From positions 7,891,374 through 7,955,373 of the forward strand of contig LS997567.1 of NCBI GenBank assembly GCA_000469685.2: a stretch of DNA of 64,000 bases. Direction: 5' to 3'. The notes beneath the pieces were generated by a model, which saw only the letters and a list, made by a program, of their open reading frames with translations, was not told the origin of the DNA and made no database searches. The DNA comes from Haemonchus contortus. Its lineage: Eukaryota > Nematoda > Chromadorea > Rhabditida > Trichostrongylidae. The position numbers and the translations under genes are program-made. The stretch's first letter is position 1, and every line of letters starts with the position of its first letter. Shown piece after piece: positions 48,792-59,608 of this stretch.

Positions 48792-50028
48792 CTCATAACG
48801 AAAGTGTACATAAAAAAATGAAAGATTAAGAGCGAGTCAAGAAGTCGAGTGAAGGGTACAAAACGAGTGATTCTGATTGATAAAAACTAGTGATAATAGA
48901 AAATTACAAGACACTCTCCAAATTTTATCGTTATTTCCGATAGCGATATTGGAAGGATCCCGCCTTACCCTATCGAAGTCGACTACTGGTACAATGGCAG
49001 TTTTCGGTGACCGACTTTTATAGCAAAAGAGGAAGCTCCAGGGTGGAACAGGTCCATAGGGCCGAGAAAATCTGACGAAATCGCCACAGGCACGCTCACT
49101 GGATGACGAACATAATTGGAAAGCCATTTAAACACATTGCCAACTAACCGATAGCACAAATACACTATATATGAAGGGAAATAGAATAGCCCAGAAAGAC
49201 GGAATGTTTTCGAGATCAAGTAACCAGTAACTGAATATCTCCCTTACATGCACATGGAATACTTGTTTGTATTCATCAGACGAACGGGGCTGTTGTGAAA
49301 AACGGCCATGTGAATAAAGTTAGAACGAGGCACGAGCTCAAACTCGTCCAATTCCAGTAGCCTAACTAGGGTCGACACTATAGGGATAATTCGATTAGAA
49401 TCCGAATGTTATTCGATTCACGGCAATGCCCCATGACAGCACAGTCGTGGTACTGGAAAATAGCCAAAATGACATCATTTCCAAACCAATATGGCAACAA
49501 AAGTACATGGATGTGAATGTGACAGAAACCCATGGGAAAACTGCCCCTGACTGAAGCCTGGACTCTGGTTAACCAGTTAATTACTTCTTGAACATTCGCC
49601 AAGATGTAACTAGGCACAAGGAAAAAGGGCAAGGCGAATTGTTTTCGAAATTTGATGGGAAATCCAGTGAATTACAATATTAAATAATGAATTAAAGTAG
49701 CGAGTTAATGAAGGGAAGCATTTACAGAAATACCCATGTGACTGCATGCGGGCTACTTCTACCAGTTCGTGTGAGGGCTTCAATCGAGTAAATCTTTAAG
49801 GTTTTCGAAAGGGGGCCATGAACGAATAAGAGGAATTTTGTGTTCATTATTATGTAGGGCATCCCTATTGGGTTCCGTTGCCCCCCTGGCCTAGCCGTAA
49901 GAGGCCTGGAATTTGTTCTCGGGCGAACGGCCAGCATCATTTGAGGGCCGGCCGAGCTGGAAGTTACTCATCGTTAAACGCAAGTTCAAAGAGGAATCAG
50001 GAGTTCTAAACGAGACGCATGCTGAGCA
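48792..50028. other. unassigned, no gene seen
   Basis: Several overlapping minus frames (up to 96 codons) without a recognisable domain. CCTGGCCTAGCCGTAAGAGG (49887) resembles a pol III A box but no B box follows. Confidence 0.35.
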
Positions 50029-50320
50029 ATCAAGAGCAGGTGGGCAGGACACTATATGGGCTCCTTCATGGACCACTAGACCAGGGTGGTTACCGATTGG
50101 ATCCCTCGGGACGACAAACGAACACCAAGATGGCTGCCAGCTCGTCCGTGCCCTCGTGAAAGTTACTAATGAATGGGAAAAATGGCTTGTCTCGTGTCCT
50201 TCGTGCAAAGATGATTTACTGGACTACACTGGTTCGTAGCAAGGAAGAATGGAGGCATTACCGGCGCATGCTTGACGAGATCGATAAATAACGAGACAAC
50301 AGGTGATACAGGTGATTATT
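50029..50320 (+). pseudogene. RTE-type reverse transcriptase, C-terminal relic
   Basis: One frame from 50029 reads ...KSRWAGHYM, then a TAG stop (50077-50079), then VTDWIPRDDKRTP. After a frameshift, another frame reads WTTLVRSKEEWRHYRRM and ends EIDK before a stop (about 50290). RWAGHVMR..DDRW....WIPR..KR..GRPPTRW...EWRR is the tail I know from nematode RTE-like endonuclease/reverse transcriptase proteins. The catalytic domains are absent. At least one stop and one frameshift make it a dead fragment. A weaker second relic is at 56854. Confidence 0.6.
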
Positions 50321-50567
50321 GTGAAGAACGACTAATTAGGTATCGCATAGAATGGGCTGAATGGAGCATGTTTAGCGCCGTATTCACCGTCTTTGGCAAG
50401 AAACAATCCTCACTAATCCTCGCCATGGGAAAACATCCGCGTACTTACCTATATAATTTGTAGAGCCGGCTATTCAACGAAATAAAAACAGAACGACAGT
50501 GCCTGTTTTCATCTAGAGGCTCGTTACCAGTTATGTTTCATTAGAATTCCATATTATGACGTCTTAA
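50321..50567. other. unassigned, no gene seen
   Basis: Short spacer between the reverse-transcriptase relic and the next element; nothing recognised. Confidence 0.4.
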
Positions 50568-51188
50568 AGGCATAGTTGACGATACAAATGCTTTTGAGAA
50601 CTTTTCCCAGAAAGAACCTATTATCCACAAGGAAGAGGGGAATAACAAAAGGGAAGCTTTCGGGGTGGAAAAAGGCCGAGATAGGATGTAAAAAGGGCTG
50701 CAAAACCGGCTTAGTCGAAGTGCCTTATCAAAGACGGACGAGATCTTACGGCGTTGTAAGGATGTACGTAAAGGTAGCAATATTCGCACCGAGACGTACA
50801 CGTTGCACGCAGGCAGATTACTGTAGCCCAATGGCACACACACTTGGACAGCTCGTCCAAAGACCCCTTCCGTGCAACTTTCTTCGTCACATTCTCGAAC
50901 AATCCCTATTTTTTTACTTCAATATATATACTTCCATATACTTCCTTAAAGACGCGCGTTTTCTCCGCCGCTTTTGCACCACTCTAGATTATTGCTTCAA
51001 GTCCATGACTGACTATCCATTAGTCTCGGCATGTTCCAAGTCAGATCTGTTATGGACTGGCTTAGTCTCTAAGATTGGTTTCGGCTGCAACACCCTGAGA
51101 TTGTATACGAGTGGAGCTATTTCCGACAGATATCACTTCCATTACTCGTCTGAAACTAGTCACCCTTAAATTGTAGTGAGCTGTGCCT
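50568..51188 (-). mobile_element. AGGCACAG element, core type B, longest copy
   Basis: Ends AGGCATAGTTGACGATA and AGTGAGCTGTGCCT with TTAA on the left and TTAT on the right. B core in reverse (GGACGAGATCTTACGGCGTTG, CACGTTGCACGCAGGCAG, TTGGACAGCTCGTCC). At 621 bp it is the longest family member here. A plus-strand frame of 197 codons spans it, but it lies entirely within the repeat and shows no domain, so I do not call it a gene. Confidence 0.82.
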
Positions 51189-51933
51189 TTATTAGTCATA
51201 ATAATACTGGGATTACTTTGACACCCGGTACACTAAAGTCATTATAACCCTCTTTCTCGTTAGCGAGAAAATTGTGAATCGGTGAAAATATGAAGGTTCT
51301 AGAAGTTTCCAGATTTTTTTTTTCATTTCAGCGATATTAATGGTCTTTTTGCAATAAACGAGCAGCTTTAAAGAGAAAGAGAGGATTGGGTCGTTCATCC
51401 TTGATCCCATCGTCCCCCTAAAGTATCAGTGTAGGAATTTCATTGAAACGACTCACATTACAGTGTACCTACTTTATGACGGAGAACTTTCTGTTTCTGG
51501 TCCACAAAATGAGCAAGAGCAATTCTTAAAGGCTCATGAGCTCCGAGTCGTGGTAAGGGAAGGAAAGTTATTAGTGTAATAGGCAATAGGGAGCTCCCCG
51601 TCATATATAGCCACTTAGTCAGGAACAAATGGGCCAACCACACAGTTAACGACGATGACATTCTTTTTCTGAGGATTCAGGGAGTCATAAAGCTCGTTGC
51701 AGCTCGAAGATATGCAAAAACGTAAAAAAGTCTCCATTCAAATTGAAATGTTATCTATTGCAAAACGATTTGCAATGAACGATGGTGGAGCATAGTCAAG
51801 TTTTGGTTTGTATGGGCACTTTTTGAGAGCCTGAGAGTTACACTGCGCCTGGGAGGCATCTCGTCGACCTAGAAAGATACCTACATGAATGAGGCGATTT
51901 CTGAAACCATTGATTATACTCGAGAGTAACCGC
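51189..51933. other. unassigned, no gene seen
   Basis: No open frame of interest and no repeat match. Confidence 0.4.
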
Positions 51934-52349
51934 GGGTCCGGGAACTTCTCCCCTAACACGGCGTCGCATACGCCGCACCCGCCGCTTATCGCAGAATTGC
52001 GATGGATGATTGGAGCGCGCGATTTGTAAGTCAGGGAGTCCTTTAATTATTTGAATTCGCTGGCTGCTCCCTTCAATTCCATTGGGGTCTTGATCATCTA
52101 TGATAGAGGAGTAGTCATTTCAAACAATCAAGTCCAATAAATATAATATAAAAACGAAAAAAAAAAGAGAAAAAACAATCAAAATCAATCAAAAAAGAAG
52201 TGCAGTCAATGAAAAATATTGCGTCCTATCGATTGGCGGAAGGCGGGCCGAGTATGGTAGTTGCAGTTTGGGGTAGCGAGACGACTAAAAAAGATTCGCC
52301 GCATGCCGCAAAGCTAATGTCCGCAACGGGGGAGAAGTTCCCATTACGT
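51934..52349 (+). mobile_element. E element copy 2, with perfect target duplication
   Basis: The inverted repeats GGGAACTTCTCCCC (51940-51953) and GGGGAGAAGTTCCC (52329-52342) are perfect. GAGTAACCGC occurs directly at 51924-51933 and again at 52350-52359, a perfect 10-bp target duplication that fixes the element limits. The core matches copies 1 and 3. No coding capacity. Confidence 0.88.
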
Positions 52350-53563
52350 GAGTAACCGCCGTTATGGGGTAGTACGAGTAACCCATTCTACAAGGATTTC
52401 TAGATATCATCCTTCTAATATTCCATGTATTTGTGATGAAGATACTGCAAAGACCCTTAACTTCCAATTTCAAAGATTCAGAGTTAATAAAAAGGATATA
52501 TTTGCTCAAAAAGACCTGTGAATCATCCTTTAGGGTGTTAGAAAAGCCAGGACTGCTTGCTGATTACTTCAGTAGGAGCAGAATATGGTAAACGAAGTGC
52601 AGGTTCTGAGAGGACACATTTGCGGAGTTAAGCATTACTTCAATGACTATTTTTGTTGGTTTACTGCCTAAAGCATTTTCAGCTAATCCTTTCTCAACCT
52701 GACAGTCTTCTGCAAGTTTTTTTTTTGTGCTAAAGGGCTTGAGTGTTACATTGGCAAGGAAGGTAGGCAACTATAAAACCTGTTAACGAGCTAGCAGGGC
52801 TTTGTCCGGCAACAGGAGACCCTTTGTACTGTAATTTATCGAGGTTCTCGTCTTAAAGGGCCTTTACCACAAGGAAGGACCAATTCGTTCGACAGGCAAA
52901 AAAAGAAAGTACAGACTAATTTCAAAGCGCTTTCCGATGCACGAAATTGAGCAGTTGGGAAGGATTGGGATGAAAGCTTCAAAGCAGCTGATTTGTGCAG
53001 TCCTTCATTTGCCGTTAAGCCCCACCAGGGGCCTGATTTCAAATAAACCAAAAAACTCCCGTCCTAAAGTGAATTGGTACTGTAGTCAGTGATGTAAGAA
53101 AAGCATTTCCAAATGGAACTCGTGGGTAATCGTCGTTCAGTGCATAGCACTCGGACACAGAATTAAAGGTCTAAAAATAGGGCCACTACTACAGCCCCCC
53201 CCCCAATTTTACTATCCAAAATGAGTGAATAGAAAGAGAAACCGAAAAGGCACACAATTCATCCAGTACAATGAATAGGCAAAAAACGCTCGACTATTGG
53301 GCAAATCGTCTGGTAAAAACTAGCGCAGTCAAAAGTTGAAATATTGGGTCACCCCATTATAGTCTTGGAATGTGCTCTACTGCTATTACTTTTACCTTTA
53401 TTGCAAGTGTGATTGGTACACAGCCATTAGAAGCAGGTGGAAAACGCCATAGCGCCATTTTATAGCGTCCTGTGAACTAGAGCTTAATCATAAAAATCTG
53501 GGTTCATTTCATTTTACAGCCTGGGCATGAATGACGTGAACCTGGTGATATGTCATCGCTCAA
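52350..53563. other. unassigned, no gene seen
   Basis: Short minus frames only; a C9 run lies near 53193. Confidence 0.4.
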
Positions 53564-53959
53564 AGGCGCAGAACGATAATTTTGAGGCATCTAACTAAAA
53601 TGAAATAGGGGAAGTTATCGTGCAGAATAGGGTAAATGACGAAGAAACCGCGAAAATGGGCGGATTTTGAGGAACATAGGGCTTCAGAGAAGTAGTAAGA
53701 AGGAGGTTGTACGAGATAATGTATCTGTAACCGTCTGAGTGTCTCTCACATAACCGTACTATTCCTCGGTGTCATAACACCTCGTTGTGAATGGTGCAGT
53801 CTTAACAAGGCACGTCATAACACGACCACTTTCGGGTGTGTGTGTGTCGGCCAAGACGGGTTTGAAGCCCCTATAACGTCCTATGGTGGCCATTTTTGGA
53901 AGCTAGAGGTTCATCCTAGCGGGAGATCTCAGAAAACACCTTTATTTTGCGATATAAAG
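53564..53959 (+). mobile_element. AGGCACAG element, core type A
   Basis: The left end is AGGCGCAGAACGATAATTTTG after TCAA. The right end is decayed (CCTTTATTTTGCGATATAAAG). Good A core (ACCGTCTGAGTGTCTCTCACATAACCG, GGTGTGTGTGTGTCGGCCAAG). Confidence 0.8.
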
Positions 53960-54399
53960 CAACTAGTCGAGTCATGGAGAGGATGAGCGCTAATGAACAA
54001 GGTCAGCAGATAAGCTCATTCCTAGTTAGCTACAGTGAAACTTCGAATATTTTTCTGGACTTGAAAAGGTTGTGCCCCAGATTTTCCGTCTGCACTAGAA
54101 AACGGCAGCCAGCCAAATATGGGGCTGGCTGCGCCTACGATTTCTCAAGTAAGGGTTGAACTGCCCTACTCAAAGGGGATGGGACCCCAATTGGGAAAGC
54201 GATCATGTCGGTGTTTATCGGATTAATTGTCCCATTTCAGACCCACCGATCCTGCTTCCTGAGGGGCCTGAATCCTGACGGGCCTGAACTTCCAAACATC
54301 TTTGAACGTGACTTCTTCTTAGTAGTAATACTACGAAATCCCTCTACCCTATAACCCTGATCATTATCCCTCATTGGGCACAAGATAATGGCTGCATTC
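53960..54399. other. unassigned, no gene seen
   Basis: A 70-codon plus-strand frame (53947-54159) begins in the preceding element and has no known motif. Confidence 0.35.
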
Positions 54400-54790
54400 T
54401 GCACTACTCGAATGAAAAATTCATGTCATCGTGACGTGCGGTTGAGCTTTGCTCGAAACCACTTTAGTATGCATTTCATTAGGATCGCACCGTACTCGAA
54501 GGCTTTCCTTCCGAGCCAGGTCCCTACAAATAGGCAGGTTTGATAAATCTGTTCTTTGAGAATGTTAGGAGTTTCCAATCCAATAGGCTTTTTTGAAGTC
54601 AATAAATTCTAGACGAACATGTCATTTATCATGCGATAGTGAATTCTTCGCTCTCTCATGTCTGGCGCGCCTGTCAGTTTGGGGGAGGAAAGCTTGCCAG
54701 AGATGAGGGATGTTGTTGAGTTATAGAGTAAAGTTTCGAAAGAGATGTGCTATAGCTTCAAGGGCTTTGCCCTCAAAAGTTCAGAGCCTT
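54400..54790 (-). pseudogene. possible reverse-transcriptase relic
   Basis: Read on the minus strand, an open stretch contains EFIDFKKAY (bases 54609-54583), the RT-fingers motif 'xDFxKAFD' of many non-LTR elements. Upstream is a weak LF...IPHLW string like the region before the RT domain in such proteins. Stops and an apparent internal deletion break the frame, and the YxDD box was not found. The similarity is suggestive only. It could be a chance match. Confidence 0.3.
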
Positions 54791-55177
54791 GTTGATATTG
54801 ATAAGTTGGGAGCTGAGCTGAGATGACTCTGAGTTAACAGTGAAGGACACGGAAAATTGATATTGTGGTTCTCACCCCAACGATCTGTTCGTGAAGAATT
54901 CATGACCCTTAACTGGATACCAGAGCGAAAACGTTGCGGCAGAGTAGTCTGGTGGTGACGGAAGGAAAGAGGAAAGCCGCAAAAGTCCCTAAATTTGAGC
55001 TTTTTCCAAACTGATCATGGCAAAGGTTGCACGAGTTTATAAAGGCGAAGAGGGTGTTTGGACAAGAACTCAGCAGGGTAGCAGGGTAAAGTGAAAGGGT
55101 GTTAATATTAGCGTATACCAGCCGCCTGCATCAACAAAGGTGCTCTACTTCGAATGATATCAGTGTCTTCGGCTCCG
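54791..55177. other. unassigned, no gene seen
   Basis: A tandem GCAGGGTAGCAGGGTA occurs at about 55073-55088. Nothing else was recognised. Confidence 0.4.
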
Positions 55178-55565
55178 GTATCTTCCCCCCCCCCCCTCCC
55201 CCGAAAACGGCATCGTGCACCCGCACCCGCCGCGTATCGCAGGATTGTGATGGAAGATTGGAGCGCGCAATTTGTGAGGTGGGGAGTCCTTTAATTATTT
55301 GGATTGACTGGCCGCTCCCTTCAGTTCCGAAGCGGTCTTGATCGTCGCTAATATAGAAGGAGTCATTCTAATCAAACAAGTCTAACAAACATAAGAACGA
55401 AAAAGAGACACAAAAAACGGTCAAAACTGATAAAGAAGAAAGGCAACCAACAAAAAATATTGCGCCCTATCGATTGGCGGGGAGGCGGGATGAGTACAGC
55501 AATTGCAGTAAGATTTGCCGCATGCCGCGAAGCGGACGTCCGCAACCGGGGAGAAGTTCCGTTAC
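55178..55565 (+). mobile_element. E element copy 3
   Basis: The core matches copies 1 and 2 (CGCACCCGCCGCGTATCGCAGG, GATTGGAGCGCGCAATTTGTGAGG, GCGCCCTATCGATTGGCGGGG). The right end is GGGGAGAAGTTCCGTTAC. The left end GGTATCTTC runs into a C11 tract that has replaced the usual CTCCCC. No clear target duplication. Confidence 0.8.
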
Positions 55566-55948
55566 TCAAAGTTTTCAAAGCCTCTGAATCCAATCCTTCT
55601 TTAGAATATTGTGCAACAGCGTTCGTTTGGTTCGGTTTTCAAATCCTCACTGGGCTCTATTCAGATCTTTTTTCTATCTAACAATGCCCCCGTGGATTTC
55701 CCGACGAGGTCACCGACCAATACCCATGAAATCTCTGAAGACATTTTCATTTTCATTTTTCTCTACCCTGCTTTATGTGGGAATCGTAGCTGTCGACGAA
55801 TGGTCCAAGTATCGAAGCATCACCCAAACATCAGGTAGTTTCACTTCTACCACAATGTGAGACGAGAGACTGTAGACGTCCTTCTTGACGATCGACCAAC
55901 TATAACGTTTTCATCTGAATCGTGTCACATGACCAAGACGGATGAAAA
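55566..55948. other. unassigned, one hydrophobic frame
   Basis: Overlapping frames at 55609-55860 include a hydrophobic run (FSFSFFSTLLYVGIVAV). It is followed by CAGGTAGT, a possible splice donor, but no acceptor or homolog was recognised. Confidence 0.25.
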
Positions 55949-55958
55949 GACTTGTCAG

Positions 55959-56214
55959 GGGAGACGGGCAGCAGGAACGATCGTGTGTAATCGATCCGCC
56001 GCACGCGGCTGTCGCGAACCATTTGCCTCATTATAACAGTTCCAGCGTTCCTCATACAGCTCAATTGCTATGCGATTATTACTATTAGCATAATTCTACT
56101 GTAAGTTCTTTTGTTCTTTTATTTATTACTTGCTGCTGCATTCTGCTACACTCCCTCGCGCGCGACGTCTCCCTCGCCGCGACGCGACAATTTCGTTCCT
56201 ACTCCACTACACCC
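55959..56214 (-). mobile_element. D element copy 8, with perfect target duplication
   Basis: Minus-strand full copy: GGGAGACGGGCAGCAGGAACGA to TCGTTCCTACTCCACTACACCC. GACTTGTCAG is found immediately before (55949-55958) and after (56215-56224), a perfect 10-bp direct repeat (9 bp if one G belongs to the element). With copy 3 this sets the family's duplication at 9-10 bp. Confidence 0.9.
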
Positions 56215-56224
56215 GACTTGTCAG

Positions 56225-56853
56225 CCTCTGAGCCAAGTCCAACATTGCTTCATTACTGAAGCTACGCCAATATAATGCTTGCTTGCTCAAAAAGCCTCGG
56301 AGTCGAAGATGGACATTTTGACATCTTCTCAACTACAACTTTCCTTGCTGAATAATCGCACCCTACAAGAACGTCATACCACTTGGGTGCTGGTATAGCT
56401 CGCAATCTGTCTAAGCAGCAGATTTCCTTATGTGACGTCCCATGAGATAATTACGAATAATCTCGGCTACTGAGGCTTGTTTTCAGCCTCTAAGCTTTTT
56501 GTTCTGTGGCTATCGAGGGCCAAATTTAGCATTTTTATAGTAGTGTTAGCTTGAAATCCTAACGACACAGCCCTCCTGCTCCCAAGCCTAAATATTCACA
56601 TTTAAGAATGGCATTGACGTAGTACTTAGTCGTTTATTACTAGTAGTTATCTTTATGGAACAGTGGAATGTAGCCATCAGGACGTCTCTCATGACCAGAT
56701 CTTACCCTGCAAAACTGACTTTTATTCCTCCTACTGATAAAAGCTAACTATGTTTCACTAACTAGGATTTCCTTTTGCACACAGAGGCAGAGGGGAATCC
56801 GGATTTCCGAGCTCCATCAACGAACGAAGATCAGGAAAACCGTTGCTCAAGGC
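56225..56853. other. unassigned, no gene seen
   Basis: No gene or repeat match was recognised. Confidence 0.4.
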
Positions 56854-57112
56854 CAGAAATCGAAGATTAGCTGGTCCAGGCACATTATGCGATATTGTGA
56901 TGATCGTTGGACCTGATCGGTAACTGACTGAACCCTTCAGGACGTCAAACGGTTGCCAGCGCAATGCTCAGACTTCTTCACGAAAACTCTGAACGAAAGG
57001 AATGCCATGTCCCGACTGGACCACTCTGGGACGCAACAGGGACGAATGGAGGCGTTACTGGCGTTCGTAGCGAGGAAATCAATGACCAACGAGACGGTAG
57101 ATGACACAGAAC
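56854..57112 (+). pseudogene. second RTE-type C-terminal relic
   Basis: Pieces in more than one frame read KISWSRHIMRYCDDRWT, then VTD, DVKRLPAQCSDFFTKTLNERN and DEWRRYWR. This follows the order of the RTE-like tail (H-x-M-R, D-D-R-W, W-I-P-R, D-F-F-x-K-x-L-N-E-R, D-E-W-R). Internal stops include TGA just after DDRWT. It matches the fragment at 50029 but keeps different parts, so the two are independent decayed copies of one family. Confidence 0.6.
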
Positions 57113-58322
57113 GCTCGTCCAGAGAATAAAAGAGTTGTAATTTCGATATTAAGTTGACCTAAGCCTGACACAGACCGACCCAGTTATCAAGTATTTCCTC
57201 AGTACCCAGAAAAGTCAATCGGGTCAATTCTTTTTTTCTTCAAATAAAACCTAATGGAGCAGGGAAAAAAAGGGGATGGTGCCTTTAACGACGAAACCGA
57301 AGTTGTATTGGAAACTGCCAATATGATGAGAAACCCTTCCCGAGGGAAGCCCAACCTTTAAAAAACAATTCTTATAAGTAGAATTTTTTACGAATTAATT
57401 CTGGTATACTTCAAAGAAGGGGACACGTAGGGATTCAACATTTCCACTAAAGGAGACTTATAGCATACTTCCCATGAATACTGAAAGTTGTTAATCGTTT
57501 TCTCTATTTTTTTAATTACAAAAATATTATTATTAAAATTATTATTATTTGAATTGCTATTATTATTGAAGTATTTGTATTTTTATGCTATTAATTGTTT
57601 CAAACCTACCGAAATAGCCAAAGTCAACGTCTATTCGAATGGTAACATGATCAACGATACATATGTAGGCTTGGGAGGGATTAGGGAAGCCCCACCCGGA
57701 TGCAACCGGACCTGCTCATATTGCTTGTGACTGAAGACCGTGGAGCACCAATGTTCATTACGGTCTCTATAGCCCCATAAGCTCAAAGATTATGAATTCA
57801 GTATATGTACGTTTTTTAGGGAAGGAAGCAGTAAAGCAGTAAAATTTTAAGAAGATTGTAAAAGGGCAGTAATTTGATGCATCCGAACAGTTCCCGATGG
57901 GTTTTCTTCAAAGGGAGTTTAGAGTTTACAATGGGAGGATACCGTGAGCCAGGGAGGTTTCTAACAGCCAAGATGGAACGTGAGGAACCTGAGGAGACAA
58001 GAGGATGGAATTCAATGCTGGATGGGAAGCGATTTGATACTATTTGACGTGGAAATGATGACATGTGGCAAGGTGGGAGGAAATCATTTCGAAATTTTCC
58101 CAAAATCATGGAAAAATTGAATTTCCCCATTGAAAAGTGTGCTCCCATGAAAGAGAGAGCGAGGTGCGTGTGAGGATCGTAGGAGGGGGGAAATGGGAGG
58201 ATTTGAGGTCTATCTGGGCAAATGACTGAAATATCGCGAAGTTATATACGAGTTACGAGAATCTTATTATAGGAAGGACAGGTATAGGACAAATATGGAA
58301 ATACACAATGAACTCAAAGATA
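57113..58322. other. unassigned, ATT-rich block
   Basis: 57520-57580 is a degenerate (ATT)n block whose 80-codon frame reads as leucine/isoleucine only because of base content. A 110-codon minus frame (57816-58148) has no recognisable domain. Confidence 0.4.
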
Positions 58323-59606
58323 TTAGGTCGTGAAGAAAGTTCTTGCGTTTTTTGACGCCCAATTTTCAAATGCTCGCCGCGGCGTTATTTGCTATTAGAG
58401 TTTTTGTAAGTTTTACACCATTCTGAAGCGCATTTCTTGCTCTATCCAAATATATGATTGGGTTTGCCCCGGAGTGATTCCGTGGGTTTTTTAGAAGGTC
58501 GAAATCAGCATGGACAAGCGACAGATCCGTACGATTTTTCTTTTCCAATTCAAATTGGGCAGGAGTGCGACGGAAACGGACCGGGATATCAACGATGACT
58601 TGGATCTAGATACGACGAATCAACGCACAGCACAGTGGTGGTTTGAAAAAATTTCGTACCGGCGATGAGAGCCTGGAAGCTGATGAGCGCAGTGGGCGGC
58701 CATCGGCCGTTGACAACGAACAATTGAGAGCGTTAGTGGAAGGAAATCCACGTACAACGCTGAAGGATATTGGCTCGAGATTGAGTGTTTCCAGCAGGAC
58801 GGTTGGCACTTACATGCAGGAGATCGGGAAGTCACAGAAGCTCGGTAAGTGGGTGCCGCATGAGTTGACTCAGCACCAGGAAGACCGCCGCTACGAGCTC
58901 GCCTCCGCCTTGCTTCTGCGCAACAGGAACGATCCATTTCTAGACCGTATTGTGACGTGTGATGAGAAAAGGATTCTGTACGACAACCTGCGACCATCAG
59001 GCCAGTATCTGAACAAGGATCAAGCCCCACGACATTTTCCCAAGCCGAAGCAGCATGGAAGGAAGGTCATGGTGCTACTTGGTTTTCTGCAGTCGAGCTG
59101 ATCCACCACAGCTTAATGAATCCGGATGAAATTGTAACAGCCGAGAAGTACTGTCAAGAAATCGACGAAATGCATCGAAAACTCCAGTTCATGAGCCCGG
59201 CACTGGTGAATAGGAAGGGGCCAATTCTACTCCACGACAACGCTCGGCCCCACGTTGCACAACTTACCCTGAGAAAATTGATGGAGATAGGCTATGAAAC
59301 TCTCTCTCATCCACCATATTCCCCAGACCTTGCCCCCACAGAATACCACTTCTTTAAACATCTCGACGGCATTCTCAAGGAGAAATACTTCTAAGCCCAA
59401 CATGATGCTGCCGTGGCATTCGACGATTTCATCGCCTCTAGATCTCCGGACTTCTACGCGAATGGCGTAAACTAACTTGATTCTCGTTAGCAAAAAAGCG
59501 TCGATAGTAATGGTTGTTATTTTGATTTATGAAGTTTTGTTTAAGCCGAGATATGTACATTTGAAGTTTGAGGCGCAAAAACGCAAGAACTTTCTTCACG
59601 ACCTAA
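58323..59606 (+). mobile_element. mariner transposon, Hsmar1/bandit-like
   Basis: The 1284-bp element has perfect 30-bp inverted repeats at 58323-58352 and 59577-59606, starting TTAGGTCGTGAAGAAAGTTC. A TA lies on each side (58321-58322 and 59607-59608), the mariner target duplication. TTAGGT...TTGCG..TTTTTG termini resemble Hsmar1, the vertebrate member of the cecropia subfamily. The hookworm mariner bandit was reported close to Hsmar1, from memory. Its transposase is dead (next entry), but the intact ends could still be bound by a transposase supplied elsewhere. Confidence 0.95.
58510..59532 (+). pseudogene. mariner transposase pseudogene
   Basis: The coding region runs from ATG 58510 (MDKRQIRTIFLF) to TGA 59530-59532 (CYFDL), about 340 codons, the usual mariner length. 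N-terminal helix-turn-helix region, then QWWF (about 58633-58644), a one-base insertion, and [10 protein letters not shown]. The linker motif KWVPHEL and first catalytic Asp (TCDEK) follow. A second frameshift lies near 59073-59077. LLHDNARPHVA holds the second Asp and YSPDLAPTEYHFF the third acidic site. That residue is Glu (GAA, 59341-59343) where mariners have Asp, giving DD34E. DEKW has become DEKR. In-frame stops occur at 59392, 59473 and 59488. Confidence 0.93.
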
Positions 59607-59608
59607 TA

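Noticed and set aside
50576..51169. 197-codon open frame, the longest in the window
   Set aside because: It lies entirely inside an AGGCACAG B-type repeat whose other copies are not open in the same frame, and it has no recognisable domain.
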